NCBI RefSeq assembly: GCF_015291625.1
Contig: NZ_CP030047.1
Coordinates: forward strand, 2,728,001-2,792,000
Reading direction: 5' to 3'
DNA: 64,000 nt
Source of the DNA: Bradyrhizobium sp. CCBAU 53421
GTDB lineage: Bacteria; Pseudomonadota; Alphaproteobacteria; Rhizobiales; Xanthobacteraceae
Made by a program: the position numbers and the translations under genes. The notes beneath the pieces are model-generated. The model was given only the letters and a program-made list of their open reading frames with translations, did not search any database and had not been told where the DNA came from. This document shows positions 9,018 through 18,502 of this stretch, one piece after another. Each line of letters begins with the position of its first letter. The stretch's first letter is position 1.

Positions 9018-10256
9018 TTACGAGCTCTTCTCGCCGCTCATCACGGGGCCGAACCGCTCCCAGCTCTCGCCCTTGAAGCGCATCATCTGCAACTGCTCGA
9101 TCGGTGCGTAGTCGTCCGGCCCGGTCTTGATCTTGGTGCCGGGCAGATAGATGCCGATCTCGAAGCTGAGGCTGGCCGCCTGCTTCATCAGGTTCTCGCG
9201 GGTGAGGTTGTCGCCGCATTGCCGCAGCACCTGCTCCAGCCCCTTGGCGACGCCGTAACCGAACACGGTCGAGGCGTCGTTCTGGTCGCCTTCAGGATAC
9301 CACTTGGTCATGAAGGCGCGCCAATCGTTCATGGCCGGATCGTTCTTCCACTCGTGATCGGCGGGATCCTTCAAATACTGGGTCGACAGGATGTCCTGGC
9401 TTGCTTCAAAGCCGGCCGGCTTCATCACGCCGCCGATCGAGACCGAGACGTTGGTCAGGAACTGGACCGGATGCCAATCGAGCTCGGCGGCCTTCTTGAT
9501 CGCCTGCGCCGCGAATTTCGGCGTCGCGATGTTGACGAAGATGTCGGGGTTGGCGCCCTTGATCTGCACGATCTGCGAATCCACCGTGGGCGACGAGGTC
9601 TCGTAGGAGGATTCGACGACGATCAGTTTCTTGGCCTGATCGCCAAGTCCCTCATGCAGTCCGATCAGATAGTCCTTGCCGAAGTCGTCGTTCTGATAGA
9701 GCACGCCGATGGTCTTGCCGGGATATTTCTGCAGGATGTACTTGGCATAGATGCGCGCCTCGACCTGGTAGCTCGGCTGCCAGCCCATGGTCCACGGAAA
9801 ATTCTTCGGATCATTCCACTTGGCGGCGCCGGTGGAGACGAACAGCTGCGGCACCTTCTTGGCGTTCATGTATTTCTGGATCGCGGTGTTGCCCGGCGTG
9901 CCCAGCGGATTGAAGATCAACAGCACCTCGTCGCTCTCGACCAGCTTGCGGGCCTGCTCGACCATCTTCGGCGGCGAGTAGGCGTCATCGTAGGAGATGA
10001 AATTGACCTTGCGGCCGTTGATGCCGCCCTCGCTGTTGAGCTTGTTGAAATAGGCCGCTTCGGTCTTGCCGATCGTGGCATAGGCGGATGCCGGGCCTGA
10101 ATAGGGCATGATGTTGCCGACCTTGATCTCGGTGTCGGTCGCGCCCGGATCGTATTTCTTCTGGGCGTTGGCGGCGCCGGCGGCGGCGATCGTCAAAAGC
10201 CCCGCAAGCGCCGCTGATATGACGCAGTTGGCATAGCTCAGGCGTTGGTGGTGCAT
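9018..10256 (-). CDS. Branched-chain amino acid-type ABC transporter substrate-binding protein
   Basis: A 412-aa periplasmic binding protein of the LivJ-like class. It has a signal peptide (hydrophobic segment about residues 10-27, cleavage near AANAQ), then TEIKVGNIMPYSGP, GGINGRKVNFISYDDAY and VGVLYQNDDFGKD-like strands of a type I fold. ATG 10256 is chosen because GGGAGGA lies just upstream; the frame itself stays open to 10430. No permease or ATPase lies next to it. The enolase-superfamily enzyme downstream on the same strand suggests uptake of a catabolic substrate, but the ligand is unknown. Confidence 0.85.
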   Translation of the reverse strand: MHHQRLSYANCVISAALAGLLTIAAAGAANAQKKYDPGATDTEIKVGNIMPYSGPASAYATIGKTEAAYFNKLNSEGGINGRKVNFISYDDAYSPPKMVEQARKLVESDEVLLIFNPLGTPGNTAIQKYMNAKKVPQLFVSTGAAKWNDPKNFPWTMGWQPSYQVEARIYAKYILQKYPGKTIGVLYQNDDFGKDYLIGLHEGLGDQAKKLIVVESSYETSSPTVDSQIVQIKGANPDIFVNIATPKFAAQAIKKAAELDWHPVQFLTNVSVSIGGVMKPAGFEASQDILSTQYLKDPADHEWKNDPAMNDWRAFMTKWYPEGDQNDASTVFGYGVAKGLEQVLRQCGDNLTRENLMKQAASLSFEIGIYLPGTKIKTGPDDYAPIEQLQMMRFKGESWERFGPVMSGEKSS

Positions 10257-10496
10257 CCTTGTCCTCCCTGACATGCTGGCCGCGGCTCGTGCAGTCTTGA
10301 TTTTCGGGCAGCTTGGTGAGCCGTCGGATCGATGCAATTGCGAGTATGCACGATTGCAACGGTGTTGCCAGCGACGGCTTTGCGGTAAAATTTCGCTGAG
10401 CGGAACCAGGGTTTCACCGCTGCGCAGCAAGGACTGTCAAATGCGTGCGCCGCAGCCATGCATGATGCCCGAGCTTTGCAGGAGGGCCGCCGTCCA

Positions 10497-11336
10497 ATGA
10501 ATCCAGCCCAGAAGGCGCTCTGGTACATCGAAGGCCATCTTCACAGGTCGCTGACGCTCGACGACATCGCTGTCGTTGCCGGGGTCTCGCGCTTCCATCT
10601 GGTGCGGGCGTTCGCCGAGGCGACCGGGTTCTCGGTGATGCGCTACGTACGGGCCCGGCGGCTGAGCGAGGCCGCGCGCGAGCTCGCGGCCGGTGCGCCC
10701 GACATTCTTACCCTCGCGCTGGATGCGGATTACGGCTCCCACGAAGCATTCACCCGCGCGTTCCGCGACCATTTCGGCGTCACGCCCGAAACGGTGCGCG
10801 CGACGACGCGCCTGACCAAGCTCAAGCTCCAGGAGCCGATCACCATGATCTCGACCGCTCTCGACCACATCGATCCGCCGCGCATCGCGACCGGCAAGGC
10901 ATTCCTCGTCGCCGGTGTCGGCGAGCGCTACAACCACGCCAATGACAGCACGGCCGGCATTCCGAACCAGTGGAGTGGCTTCCACCAGCAATGCGCGCAC
11001 ATTCCCCGCCGGGTCGGCGGTGTCGCCTATGGTGTCTGCTGCAATGGCGACGACGCCGGCAATTTCGACTACATCGCAGGTGTCGAGGTCGCTGACTTCT
11101 CCGACCTGCCGCGCGAGTTCGCGCGGGTCCGGATTCCGGCGCAGAAATACGTGGTGTTCACCCACGCCGACCACATCTCCACCATCCGCCGCACCGTCAA
11201 CACGATCTGGAACAGGTGGCTGCCGCAATCCGGCATGAAGGTCGCCGACGCACCGAACTTCGAGCGCTACGACGAGAAGTTCGACAAGAACAGCGGCAAC
11301 GGCGGGCTGGAGATCTGGGTGCCGGTGGAGGAGTAG
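10497..11336 (+). CDS. AraC-family regulator with GyrI-like effector domain
   Basis: The 279-aa protein has two AraC helix-turn-helices in residues about 8-105 (LTLDDIAVVAGVSRFHLVRA and the second with GSHEAFTRAFRDHFGVTP). They are followed by a C-terminal GyrI-like/AraC-effector-binding domain ending GLEIWVPVEE. This is the Rob/SoxS-like layout in which the second domain binds small hydrophobic compounds. ATG 10497 follows AGGAGG and fits the family N-terminus. It is divergent from the binding-protein gene across a 240-bp interval and could regulate it, but no operator was identified. Confidence 0.85.
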   Translation: MNPAQKALWYIEGHLHRSLTLDDIAVVAGVSRFHLVRAFAEATGFSVMRYVRARRLSEAARELAAGAPDILTLALDADYGSHEAFTRAFRDHFGVTPETVRATTRLTKLKLQEPITMISTALDHIDPPRIATGKAFLVAGVGERYNHANDSTAGIPNQWSGFHQQCAHIPRRVGGVAYGVCCNGDDAGNFDYIAGVEVADFSDLPREFARVRIPAQKYVVFTHADHISTIRRTVNTIWNRWLPQSGMKVADAPNFERYDEKFDKNSGNGGLEIWVPVEE

Positions 11337-11392
11337 CTGCGCGCTCGTACAAATCATGTTGCGAGAATGCGAAGCTGCGCCCCCATTTGTGG

Positions 11393-11501
11393 TGTCATCG
11401 CCCGCTCGACCGGGCGATCCAGTACGCCGCGGCCTCTCGGCTCAAGCACAGCCGTCTCTGGAATACTGGATCACCCGCTTTCGCGCAGGCGGGTGATGAC
11501 A
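11393..11501. repeat. Intergenic palindromic repeat, class C copy 1
   Basis: The unit runs GTCATCGCCCGCTCGACCGG ... CGGGTGATGAC with inner segment GATCCAGTACGCCGCGGC. It matches, in the opposite orientation, the unit at 56803-56902 between thiS and thiG. With the adjacent class A copy it fills the 343-bp gap after the AraC gene; no gene is supported there. Confidence 0.75.
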
Positions 11502-11538
11502 ACGAACAAGGTCGTTCGACCGTTGAACCATATCAGCG

Positions 11539-11644
11539 CCGTCATCCTGAGGTGCGAGCGGAGCGAGCCTCGAAGGATGCACGGCCACAGCCGGACCGTC
11601 GATCCTTCGAGACGCGCGCAAGTGCGCGCTCCTCAGGATGACGG
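11539..11644. repeat. Intergenic palindromic repeat, class A copy 2
   Basis: Begins CCGTCATCCTGAGG and ends CCTCAGGATGACGG, with inner arms TCGAAGGATGCACGGCC and GATCCTTCGAG. Same family as 2687-2789. It lies between convergent genes, directly before the 3' end of the polyprenyl synthetase gene. Confidence 0.8.
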
Positions 11645-11679
11645 GACCGACAGCCGTGTCTGCGGTGGGTGTGGCGAGC

Positions 11680-12690
11680 CTAGTGCGACCGTGCCAGACA
11701 GAACGCCACGACCTGTTCTAGCGCCGTCTTCATCGGTGACGACGGGAACAGCGCCAGTGCGTCGACCGCCATTGCGCCGTAGTGCTGGGCGCGGCTGATG
11801 GTGTCCTCCAGCGCGCGGTGCTTGGTCATCAGGCCGATCGCGTGATCGAGGTCGGCCGATCCGATCTCGCCGCGCTCCAGCGCGCGGATCCAGAACTGGC
11901 GCTCGGTGTCGTTGCCGCGGCGGAAGGCGAGCACCACGGGGAGCGTGATCTTGCCCTCGCGGAAATCGTCGCCGACATTCTTGCCGAGCTTTGCGGATTT
12001 GCCGCCATAGTCGAGCACGTCGTCGACGAGCTGGAAGGCGATGCCGAGATTCATGCCGACCGAGCGGCAGGCGGTCTGCTCGGCCTTGGGCCGGTTTGCG
12101 ATCACGGGGCCGACCTCGCAGGCGGCGGCGAACAGCTCGGCGGTCTTGCCGCGGATCACGGCGAGATACTCGTCCTCGGTGGTCGCGGTGTTCTTGGCGG
12201 CGGCAAGCTGCATTACCTCGCCCTCGGCGATCGTGGCGGCGGCCGCGGAGAGGATGTCGAGCGCGCGCAGCGAGCCGACCTCGACCATCATGCGGAATGC
12301 CTGGCCGAGCAGGAAGTCGCCGACCAGCACGCTGGCCTCGTTGCCCCACAGCATCCGCGCCGACAATTTGCCGCGGCGCAGCTCGCTTTCGTCGACCACG
12401 TCGTCGTGCAGCAGGGTCGCGGTGTGCATGAACTCGACCGCGGCGGCGAGCTTGATGTGGCCGTCGCCTGCGTAGTCGGCGAGCTGGGCCATCGCCAGGG
12501 TCAGCATCGGGCGCAGCCGCTTGCCGCCGGACGAGATCAAATGATTGGCGACCTCGGGGATCATGGTGACCTCGGAGCCGGTCCGCGAAATGATGGTCGC
12601 GTTGACGCGCTCCATGTCGGCGGCGACAAGTCCCACCAGCCCGTCGATCGAAGCATTGGACGGGCTTTCGAAGGGTACAATAACCGCCAC
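11680..12690 (-). CDS. ispB: Polyprenyl diphosphate synthase (octaprenyl/decaprenyl type)
   Basis: Builds the long isoprenoid chain used for the ubiquinone side chain. The 336-aa protein shows both aspartate-rich motifs of trans-prenyltransferases: DDVVD at 96-100 and DDVLD at 223-227, with GGKRLRPML upstream and FREGKITLP downstream. The open frame extends much further, but GTG 12690 (VAVIVPFESP) has GGAG six bases upstream and gives the normal family length. It is divergent from the DUF2007/methyltransferase pair. The chain length is not determinable by eye. Confidence 0.92.
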   Translation of the reverse strand: MAVIVPFESPSNASIDGLVGLVAADMERVNATIISRTGSEVTMIPEVANHLISSGGKRLRPMLTLAMAQLADYAGDGHIKLAAAVEFMHTATLLHDDVVDESELRRGKLSARMLWGNEASVLVGDFLLGQAFRMMVEVGSLRALDILSAAAATIAEGEVMQLAAAKNTATTEDEYLAVIRGKTAELFAAACEVGPVIANRPKAEQTACRSVGMNLGIAFQLVDDVLDYGGKSAKLGKNVGDDFREGKITLPVVLAFRRGNDTERQFWIRALERGEIGSADLDHAIGLMTKHRALEDTISRAQHYGAMAVDALALFPSSPMKTALEQVVAFCLARSH

Positions 12691-12825
12691 GCTGGTCTCC
12701 AATTTTGCCGAATTCGCACTATCCTCAGCTATAACAATAGAAACTGCGCGGTGCAGCGGCAAGGCCTCGAAGTTGTTGACATGTGACGCATTCGCTGCAC
12801 TGCCGGGGCGACAGGAGAGCGTATT

Positions 12826-13053
12826 TTGCGGGAATTGGTACGGACCAATGACATGGTGCTGGTCTCGGCCGTCGGCGCGCTGCTCGACAGCGCTAACATC
12901 CATCATCTGGTGCTGGACCAGAACATGAGCATCATCGAGGGCTCGCTCGGCGTGCTGCCGCGGCGGATCCTGGTGCACGAGGACGACAACCACGAGGCCC
13001 GGCAGCTGCTGACCGACGCCGGCCTCGGCCACGAATTGCGGGCCGATGACTAG
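12826..13053 (+). CDS. DUF2007-type small signal-transducing-like protein
   Basis: A 75-aa protein starting at TTG 12826 (read MRELVRTNDMVLVSA), with AGGAG eight bases upstream; ATG 12850 would remove a conserved strand. It has the small ferredoxin-like DUF2007 pattern, including LLDSANIHHLVLDQNMS and RRILVHEDDNHEARQLL. The family resembles PII-like signalling folds, but its role is unknown. Its stop codon overlaps the start of the methyltransferase gene by eight bases, so the pair is translationally coupled. Confidence 0.75.
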   Translation: MRELVRTNDMVLVSAVGALLDSANIHHLVLDQNMSIIEGSLGVLPRRILVHEDDNHEARQLLTDAGLGHELRADD

Positions 13054-13873
13054 AGTTTTTTCAAGCGAAGTGGGTCCCGGTTCGCGTGAAGAAAACGCGT
13101 CAAAAACGGAGTCTGCGGCCGCCGAGATCACCGAGGACGGATTCCTCGGCGGGCAATTGCGGCTGCGGCAGCCCCGCAGCGGCCACCGCGCCGGCCACGA
13201 TGCGATCCTGCTGGCCGCGGCGACGCCGGCCCAGACAGGCGACCGGGTCGTCGATCTCGGCGCCGGCGTCGGCGCCGCCGGGCTTGCGGTGGCGCGGCGG
13301 GTCGGCGGGATCGATCTGGTGCTGGTCGAAATCGACCCCGCATTGGCCGAGCTTGCCCGGAATAACGCCAGCGCCAACGCGATCATGGCCGACGTGATTG
13401 TGCTCGATGTCGAGGCCGGCGCCGCCGCGTTCGATGACGCCGGCCTTGGGCCTGACAGCGCCGACGTCGTGCTGATGAACCCGCCGTTCAACGATGCCAC
13501 CAGGCACCGCGCCTCGCCGGACGGCGTGCGGCAGCGCGCCCATGTCGCGACCGCGACGACGCTTGCCAGCTGGGTTCACGCGGCGCGGCGGATCCTCAGG
13601 TCGAGCGGACAGCTTGCGATGATCTGGCGGGCCGACGGGATTGCCGAGGTGCTGGCTGCGCTGGACCGCGGCTTCGGCAGCCTCGAGATCCTGCCGGTTC
13701 ACGGCGAGGCGACGTCGCCGGCGATCCGAATCCTGGTGCGGGCCACCAAGGGCGGCCGGGCGCCGACGCGGCTGCATGCCGCACTGTTGCTCAATGAAGA
13801 GTCAGGTGTGCCCAATAAATGGGTGCAGGAGATTTTGGCTGGAAAGGGAGAATTGCCGCTTGCGCGGCGCTAG
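13046..13873 (+). CDS. Class I SAM methyltransferase of the TrmN6/HemK type
   Basis: The 275-aa protein has the SAM-binding motif VVDLGAGVGAAGL (68-80) and the base-methylating motif NPPF (145-148), followed by the active-site NDATRHR region. This combination marks N6-adenine tRNA methyltransferases (tRNA1Val type) and their relatives. GQLRLRQPRSGHRAGHDAIL at 36-55 is typical of the TrmN6 group. Start ATG 13046 overlaps the DUF2007 stop. About 20 N-terminal residues are encoded by a repeat-like sequence (13055-13105), so the ancestral N-terminus may have started later, near residue 20. Confidence 0.85.
   Translation: MTRVFSSEVGPGSREENASKTESAAAEITEDGFLGGQLRLRQPRSGHRAGHDAILLAAATPAQTGDRVVDLGAGVGAAGLAVARRVGGIDLVLVEIDPALAELARNNASANAIMADVIVLDVEAGAAAFDDAGLGPDSADVVLMNPPFNDATRHRASPDGVRQRAHVATATTLASWVHAARRILRSSGQLAMIWRADGIAEVLAALDRGFGSLEILPVHGEATSPAIRILVRATKGGRAPTRLHAALLLNEESGVPNKWVQEILAGKGELPLARR
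13055..13105. repeat. Dispersed repeat overlapping the start of the methyltransferase gene
   Basis: Read on the minus strand this contains GACGCGTTTTCTTCACGCG followed by AACCGGGACCC. Nearly the same run occurs in plus orientation at 37012-37045, where it is intergenic. Here it supplies codons for residues 4-20 of the methyltransferase. Confidence 0.6.
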
Positions 13874-13910
13874 CGAGCAGTTCGCTGCCCGCGTCGTCAC
13901 TGGCACAAAG

Positions 13911-14009
13911 TTACTGCGAGGCCGTTTCCGACTGGCGATCCGGCCTGGACGTGAAGTGGATCGCCGTCAGGAGCGTCCCGATCAGCAAAATCAGCAGGTA
14001 GATCTTCAT
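13911..14009 (-). CDS. Possible 32-aa hydrophobic small protein
   Basis: The frame reads MKIYLLILLIGTLLTAIHFT, then a polar tail SRPDRQSETASQ and TAA. ATG 14009 is preceded by GGAGAGGGACTC, a good ribosome-binding site. The first 18 residues form a single hydrophobic segment, so it would be a tiny inner-membrane or signal-peptide-like protein. It lies between the methyltransferase and S49 peptidase genes and opposes both. I do not recognise the family. Confidence 0.45.
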   Translation of the reverse strand: MKIYLLILLIGTLLTAIHFTSRPDRQSETASQ

Positions 14010-14117
14010 GAGTCCCTCTCCGTCGCGAATTGCGTCCCCAATGACAAAATGCAAAACGCGTTCCACGGAATCCAATGACAGTGGCGTGATAAAAAGTGGT
14101 TAATTCGAGGTAACGGC

Positions 14118-15041
14118 ATGAGTGAACAAATAAGTGACCGCCAAGGATATTCCGGAGGACGTTCGGGGCTGCTCGATCGCGTGCAGGGAATGCTTCCGGC
14201 GCGGTTCAGGCGCGGCATGGCGGTCGTGCCGGTGGTGCGGTTGTCAGGCGTGATCGGCGCGGTGACGCCGCTGCGGCCCGGCATGACGCTCTCGGGCGTC
14301 GCCAAGATGCTGGAGCGCGCCTTTGGCACAAGGAATGCCAAGGCCGTGGCGCTGGTGATCAACTCGCCGGGCGGCTCGCCGGTGCAGTCGCGGCAGATCT
14401 ATCTGCGCATCCGGCAACTGGCCGCCGAGAAGAAGCTTCCGGTGCTGGTGTTCGTCGAGGACGTCGCGGCCTCGGGCGGCTACATGATCGCCTGTGCCGG
14501 CGACGAGATCTATTGCGACCCGTCCTCGATCCTGGGTTCGATCGGCGTGGTCGGCGGCAGCTTCGGCCTCGAGGGGTTGATCAAGAAGATCGGGGTCGAG
14601 CGGCGGCTCTACACGGCGGGCGCGCACAAGGCGATGCTCGATCCGTTCCTCCCCGAAAACCCCGATGACGTCGCGCGGCTGAAGTCGATCCAGCGCGAGA
14701 TCCACGCGATCTTCATCGCGCTGGTGAAACAGAGCCGCGGCAGCCGCCTCAAGGGGCCCGACGAGGAGTTGTTCACCGGCGAATACTGGGCGGGCGAGAC
14801 CGCGATCGGACTCGGCCTCGCCGACGGGATCGGCGACCTGCGCGCGACGCTGCGGGCCCGCTATGGCGAGAAGGTGCTGACCCCGGTGATCGCGCCCGCA
14901 AGCGGCATGCTGTCCGGCCTGCTCGGCCGGCGGGCGCCGGGGGCGGGATCGATGGCGGTGCTGGACGGCGTGGCAAGCTTGCCGGACGACCTGATCTCGG
15001 CGGTGGAAACCCGGGCGATTTGGGCCAGATTCGGGCTGTGA
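14118..15041 (+). CDS. S49-family serine peptidase (SppA/SohB type)
   Basis: The 307-aa protein belongs to the signal-peptide peptidase A family. Catalytic Ser119 lies in VAASGGYMIA and Lys171 in GAHKAMLDPF, the Ser-Lys dyad of the family. LVINSPGGSPVQ is the conserved strand after the core. No clear N-terminal membrane segment is present; residues 34-50 are moderately hydrophobic. It would degrade membrane-derived peptides or process membrane proteins. It is followed by a small membrane protein and glyQS on the same strand. Confidence 0.87.
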   Translation: MSEQISDRQGYSGGRSGLLDRVQGMLPARFRRGMAVVPVVRLSGVIGAVTPLRPGMTLSGVAKMLERAFGTRNAKAVALVINSPGGSPVQSRQIYLRIRQLAAEKKLPVLVFVEDVAASGGYMIACAGDEIYCDPSSILGSIGVVGGSFGLEGLIKKIGVERRLYTAGAHKAMLDPFLPENPDDVARLKSIQREIHAIFIALVKQSRGSRLKGPDEELFTGEYWAGETAIGLGLADGIGDLRATLRARYGEKVLTPVIAPASGMLSGLLGRRAPGAGSMAVLDGVASLPDDLISAVETRAIWARFGL

Positions 15042-15157
15042 ACACGGGGATTTGAGCGCGCCATTTAGCCCCAAAACCGCGATTGCGGCGCAGGCCGCCT
15101 TGGGCGAGAATGGCCGTCATTGGGGGCCTGACAGACGTGAACGACAAGGATCGACCG

Positions 15158-15349
15158 ATGCCGCCGCTGATTGCATTCGCAGGCGTCCTGGGTGGCCTGG
15201 CCGTGGTCCGCTGGGCATACAAGACGGCCGTCCGGATCAACCAGGAACTGGAAGAGGCGCGATTGTCCCGCGTGGCCGAGGCCTCGCGTGCGAGCGAAAT
15301 CAAGACCCTGCGCCGCGACCCCGTGACCGGGGCCTACCGCCCGGGCTAA
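15158..15349 (+). CDS. Small single-pass membrane protein, 63 aa
   Basis: Begins MPPLIAFAGVLGGLAVVRW, one membrane segment, followed by a charged helix (INQELEEARLSRV) and a conserved-looking tail DPVTGAYRPG. ATG 15158 follows AAGGAT, which decides this start over the upstream in-frame ATG 15110. It sits just before glyQ. The function is unknown. Confidence 0.65.
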   Translation: MPPLIAFAGVLGGLAVVRWAYKTAVRINQELEEARLSRVAEASRASEIKTLRRDPVTGAYRPG

Positions 15350-15467
15350 CAGCTTCAGATTCCGCAAGATGGCGGTGCCGGATTTTCCGGCATCGCCTTG
15401 ATTCCATTGGCTGCCGCCGATACGGTCCCGCGCGTTTTCACACCCCCTCGCGAGATCGATTCCAACG

Positions 15468-16403
15468 ATGGACGCCCTGCCTGACCACATGCGCCCGGAA
15501 CGTTCGTTCCAGGGCTTGATCCTGGCCCTCCAGCGATTCTGGGCCGAGCAGGGTTGCGTCATCCTGCAGCCCTACGACATGGAGATGGGCGCCGGCACCT
15601 TCCATCCCGCCACCACGCTGCGGGCGCTCGGGCCCAAGCCCTGGAACGCGGCCTATGTGCAGCCCTCGCGGCGGCCGAAGGACGGCCGCTACGGCGAAAA
15701 TCCCAACCGGCTGCAGCACTACTACCAGTTCCAGGTGATCATGAAGCCGTCGCCGCCGAACCTTCAGGAGCTGTACCTGAAGTCGCTGGCCGCGATCGGC
15801 ATCGATTCCGCCGTCCATGACATCCGCTTCGTCGAGGACGACTGGGAGAGCCCGACCCTCGGCGCCTGGGGGCTGGGCTGGGAATGCTGGTGCGACGGCA
15901 TGGAAGTCTCGCAGTTCACCTACTTCCAGCAGGTCGCCGGCGTCGAATGCGCGCCGGTCGCGGGCGAGCTCACCTACGGGCTCGAGCGGCTCGCGATGTA
16001 TGTGCAGGGCGTCGACCGCGTCTACGACCTCAACTTCAATGGCCGCGAGGGCGCCGAGAAAGTCACCTATGGCGACGTCTTCCTGCAGGCCGAGCAGGAA
16101 TATTCGCGGCACAATTTCGAGTACGCCGACACCGCGATGCTGTTCGAGCAGTTTAGAATGGCGGAAGAGGCCTGCCGCAAATATCTCGCCGCCGGCTGGC
16201 GCGAGGGAGGCAATCAAAAGGAACATCTGATGGCCTTGCCGGCCTACGACCAGTGCATCAAGGCGAGCCACGTGTTCAACCTGCTCGACGCCCGCGGCGT
16301 CATCTCGGTGACCGAGCGGCAGAGCTATATCGGCCGCGTGCGCGACCTGGCGAAGGCCTGCGGCGAGGCTTGGATCCACACTGAAACGGGCAGGGCGGTC
16401 TGA
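15468..16403 (+). CDS. glyQ: Glycyl-tRNA synthetase alpha subunit
   Basis: Catalytic subunit of the bacterial alpha2beta2 glycyl-tRNA synthetase, forming glycyl-adenylate. The 311-aa protein carries [20 protein letters not shown] (motif 1/2 region) and [16 protein letters not shown] and [10 protein letters not shown] (motif 3), all highly conserved in GlyQ. It overlaps the beta-subunit start by one base (TGATG), so the two are translationally coupled. Confidence 0.97.
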   Translation: MDALPDHMRPERSFQGLILALQRFWAEQGCVILQPYDMEMGAGTFHPATTLRALGPKPWNAAYVQPSRRPKDGRYGENPNRLQHYYQFQVIMKPSPPNLQELYLKSLAAIGIDSAVHDIRFVEDDWESPTLGAWGLGWECWCDGMEVSQFTYFQQVAGVECAPVAGELTYGLERLAMYVQGVDRVYDLNFNGREGAEKVTYGDVFLQAEQEYSRHNFEYADTAMLFEQFRMAEEACRKYLAAGWREGGNQKEHLMALPAYDQCIKASHVFNLLDARGVISVTERQSYIGRVRDLAKACGEAWIHTETGRAV

Positions 16404-18499
16404 TGCCCGATCTTCTCCTCGAACTGTTCTCCGAAGAAATCCCCGCCCGCATGCAGGCCAAGGCGGCGGACGATCTGCGCCGCATGGTGACCGACAAGCT
16501 GGTCGCCGAGGGCCTCGTCTATGAAGGTGCCAAGGCGTTCGCGACCCCGCGCCGCCTTGCGCTCACCGTGCACGGCATTCCCGCGCGCCAGCCCGACCTG
16601 AAGACCGAACGTCGCGGCCCGAAGATCGGCGCCCCGGATGCGGCGGTGCAGGGTTTTCTGAAAGCGACCGGTCTCAAGTCGCTGGATGAAGCGAAGATCC
16701 AGAAGGACGCGAAGGGCGACTTCTACATCGCGCTGATCGAAAAGCCGGGCAGCGCCGCGATCGACGTCATCGCGGAAATGCTGCCGGTGATCATCCGCAC
16801 CTTCCCCTGGCCGAAATCGATGCGCTGGGGCGCGCGCTCGGCCAAATCAGGCTCGCTCACCTGGGTGCGGCCGCTGCACGCCATCACCGCGACCTTCGGC
16901 CTTGAGACCGAGGAGCCGGATATCGTGAAGTTCTCGGTCGACGGCATCGAGGCCGGGCAGATCACCTACGGCCACCGCTTCATGGCACCTGGCGCGATCT
17001 CCGTTCGCCGCTTCGAGGATTACGAGGCCAAGCTGAAGGCCGCCAAGGTGATCCTCGATCCGCAGGCCCGCAAGGACATCATCGTCGAGGACGCCAAGGA
17101 GCTGGCGTTCGCGCAGGGCCTCGAGCTGGTCGAGGACCAGGTGCTAGTCGACGAGGTTTCCGGCCTCGTCGAATGGCCTGTTGTGATGATGGGATCGTTC
17201 GAGAGGGAATTCCTGTCGATCCCGGACGAGGTGATCCGTGCCACCATCCGCAACAACCAGAAGTGCTTCGTGGTCAAAGATCCCAAGACGGGCAAGCTGA
17301 CCAACAAGTTCGTGCTGACCGCCAACATCGAGGCACCCGACGGCGGCAAGACCATCGTCGCCGGCAATGAGCGCGTGATCCGTCCGCGGCTGTCGGACGC
17401 GAAGTTCTTCTACGAGACCGACCTCAAGACCAAGCTGGAAGACCGGCTGCCGAAGTTCGAGCAGATCGTGTTCCACGAGAAGCTCGGCACGCAAGCGGAG
17501 CGCATCAAGCGCATCGAGCGGCTCGCCGCCGAGATCGCGCCGCTGGTCGGCGCCGATGTCGAGAAGACCAGGCGTGCCGCGCGCCTCGCGAAGGCGGATT
17601 TGCTGACCGAAGTGGTTGGCGAATTCCCCGAGTTGCAGGGCCTGATGGGCAAGTACTACGCGCTGGCGCAGGGCGAGGATGCCTCCGTCGCTGCTGCAAG
17701 CGAGGAGCACTGGAAGCCGCAGGGGCCGACCGATCGCGTGCCGACCGATCCGGTCAGCGTCGCGGTGGCGTTGGCGGACAAGCTGGATACGCTGGCGGGG
17801 TTCTGGGCGATCGACGAGAAGCCGACCGGCTCGAAGGACCCATACGCGCTGCGTCGCGCGGCACTGGGCGCGATCAGGCTGATCGTCGAGAACACGTTGC
17901 GCCTGCCGATCCTGAAGGCGGCCAAATCCGCGCTGCTCGGGCTGTCCGTCAAGGCTGATGCAGAGACACTGCCGAACGACCTGCTTGCCTTCTTCGCCGA
18001 CCGCCTGAAGGTCCAGCTCCGCGACCAGGGCGCGCGGCACGATCTCGTCGATGCCGTGTTCTCGCTCGGCGGCCAGGACGATCTGCTGCTGGTCGTCCGC
18101 CGCGTCGAGGCGCTCGGCAAATTCCTCGACAGCGACGATGGCAAGAACCTGCTCGCTGGCACCAAGCGCGCCAGCAACATCCTCGCCATCGAGGAGAAAA
18201 AGGACAAGCGGACCTTCGACGGCGCGCCCGACCCTGCACTCTACAAGCTTGACGAAGAGAAGACATTGGCTGCGGCGATCGATCAGGTGAAGGCCGAGGC
18301 CTCCGCCGCGGTCGCCAAGGAAGACTTCGCCGGCGCGATGAGCGCGATGGCCAAGCTGCGCCCGGCGGTCGATGCGTTCTTCGACAAGGTCAAGGTCAAC
18401 GACGATGACCCGAAGGTGCGCGAGAATCGCCTGAAACTGCTCAACGAGATCCGCGCCGCGACGCGGGCGGTGGCCGATTTCTCCAGGATCGAGGGCTGA
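16403..18499 (+). CDS. glyS: Glycyl-tRNA synthetase beta subunit
   Basis: tRNA-recognition subunit that pairs with GlyQ. The 698-aa product starts [17 protein letters not shown], the family signature, and contains [19 protein letters not shown] and [17 protein letters not shown], the HD-like domain segment. A C-terminal anticodon-binding domain covers roughly the last 120 residues. Start ATG 16403 overlaps the glyQ stop. A methyltransferase gene follows three bases after its stop. Confidence 0.97.
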   Translation: MPDLLLELFSEEIPARMQAKAADDLRRMVTDKLVAEGLVYEGAKAFATPRRLALTVHGIPARQPDLKTERRGPKIGAPDAAVQGFLKATGLKSLDEAKIQKDAKGDFYIALIEKPGSAAIDVIAEMLPVIIRTFPWPKSMRWGARSAKSGSLTWVRPLHAITATFGLETEEPDIVKFSVDGIEAGQITYGHRFMAPGAISVRRFEDYEAKLKAAKVILDPQARKDIIVEDAKELAFAQGLELVEDQVLVDEVSGLVEWPVVMMGSFEREFLSIPDEVIRATIRNNQKCFVVKDPKTGKLTNKFVLTANIEAPDGGKTIVAGNERVIRPRLSDAKFFYETDLKTKLEDRLPKFEQIVFHEKLGTQAERIKRIERLAAEIAPLVGADVEKTRRAARLAKADLLTEVVGEFPELQGLMGKYYALAQGEDASVAAASEEHWKPQGPTDRVPTDPVSVAVALADKLDTLAGFWAIDEKPTGSKDPYALRRAALGAIRLIVENTLRLPILKAAKSALLGLSVKADAETLPNDLLAFFADRLKVQLRDQGARHDLVDAVFSLGGQDDLLLVVRRVEALGKFLDSDDGKNLLAGTKRASNILAIEEKKDKRTFDGAPDPALYKLDEEKTLAAAIDQVKAEASAAVAKEDFAGAMSAMAKLRPAVDAFFDKVKVNDDDPKVRENRLKLLNEIRAATRAVADFSRIEG

Positions 18500-18502
18500 C
18501 CG

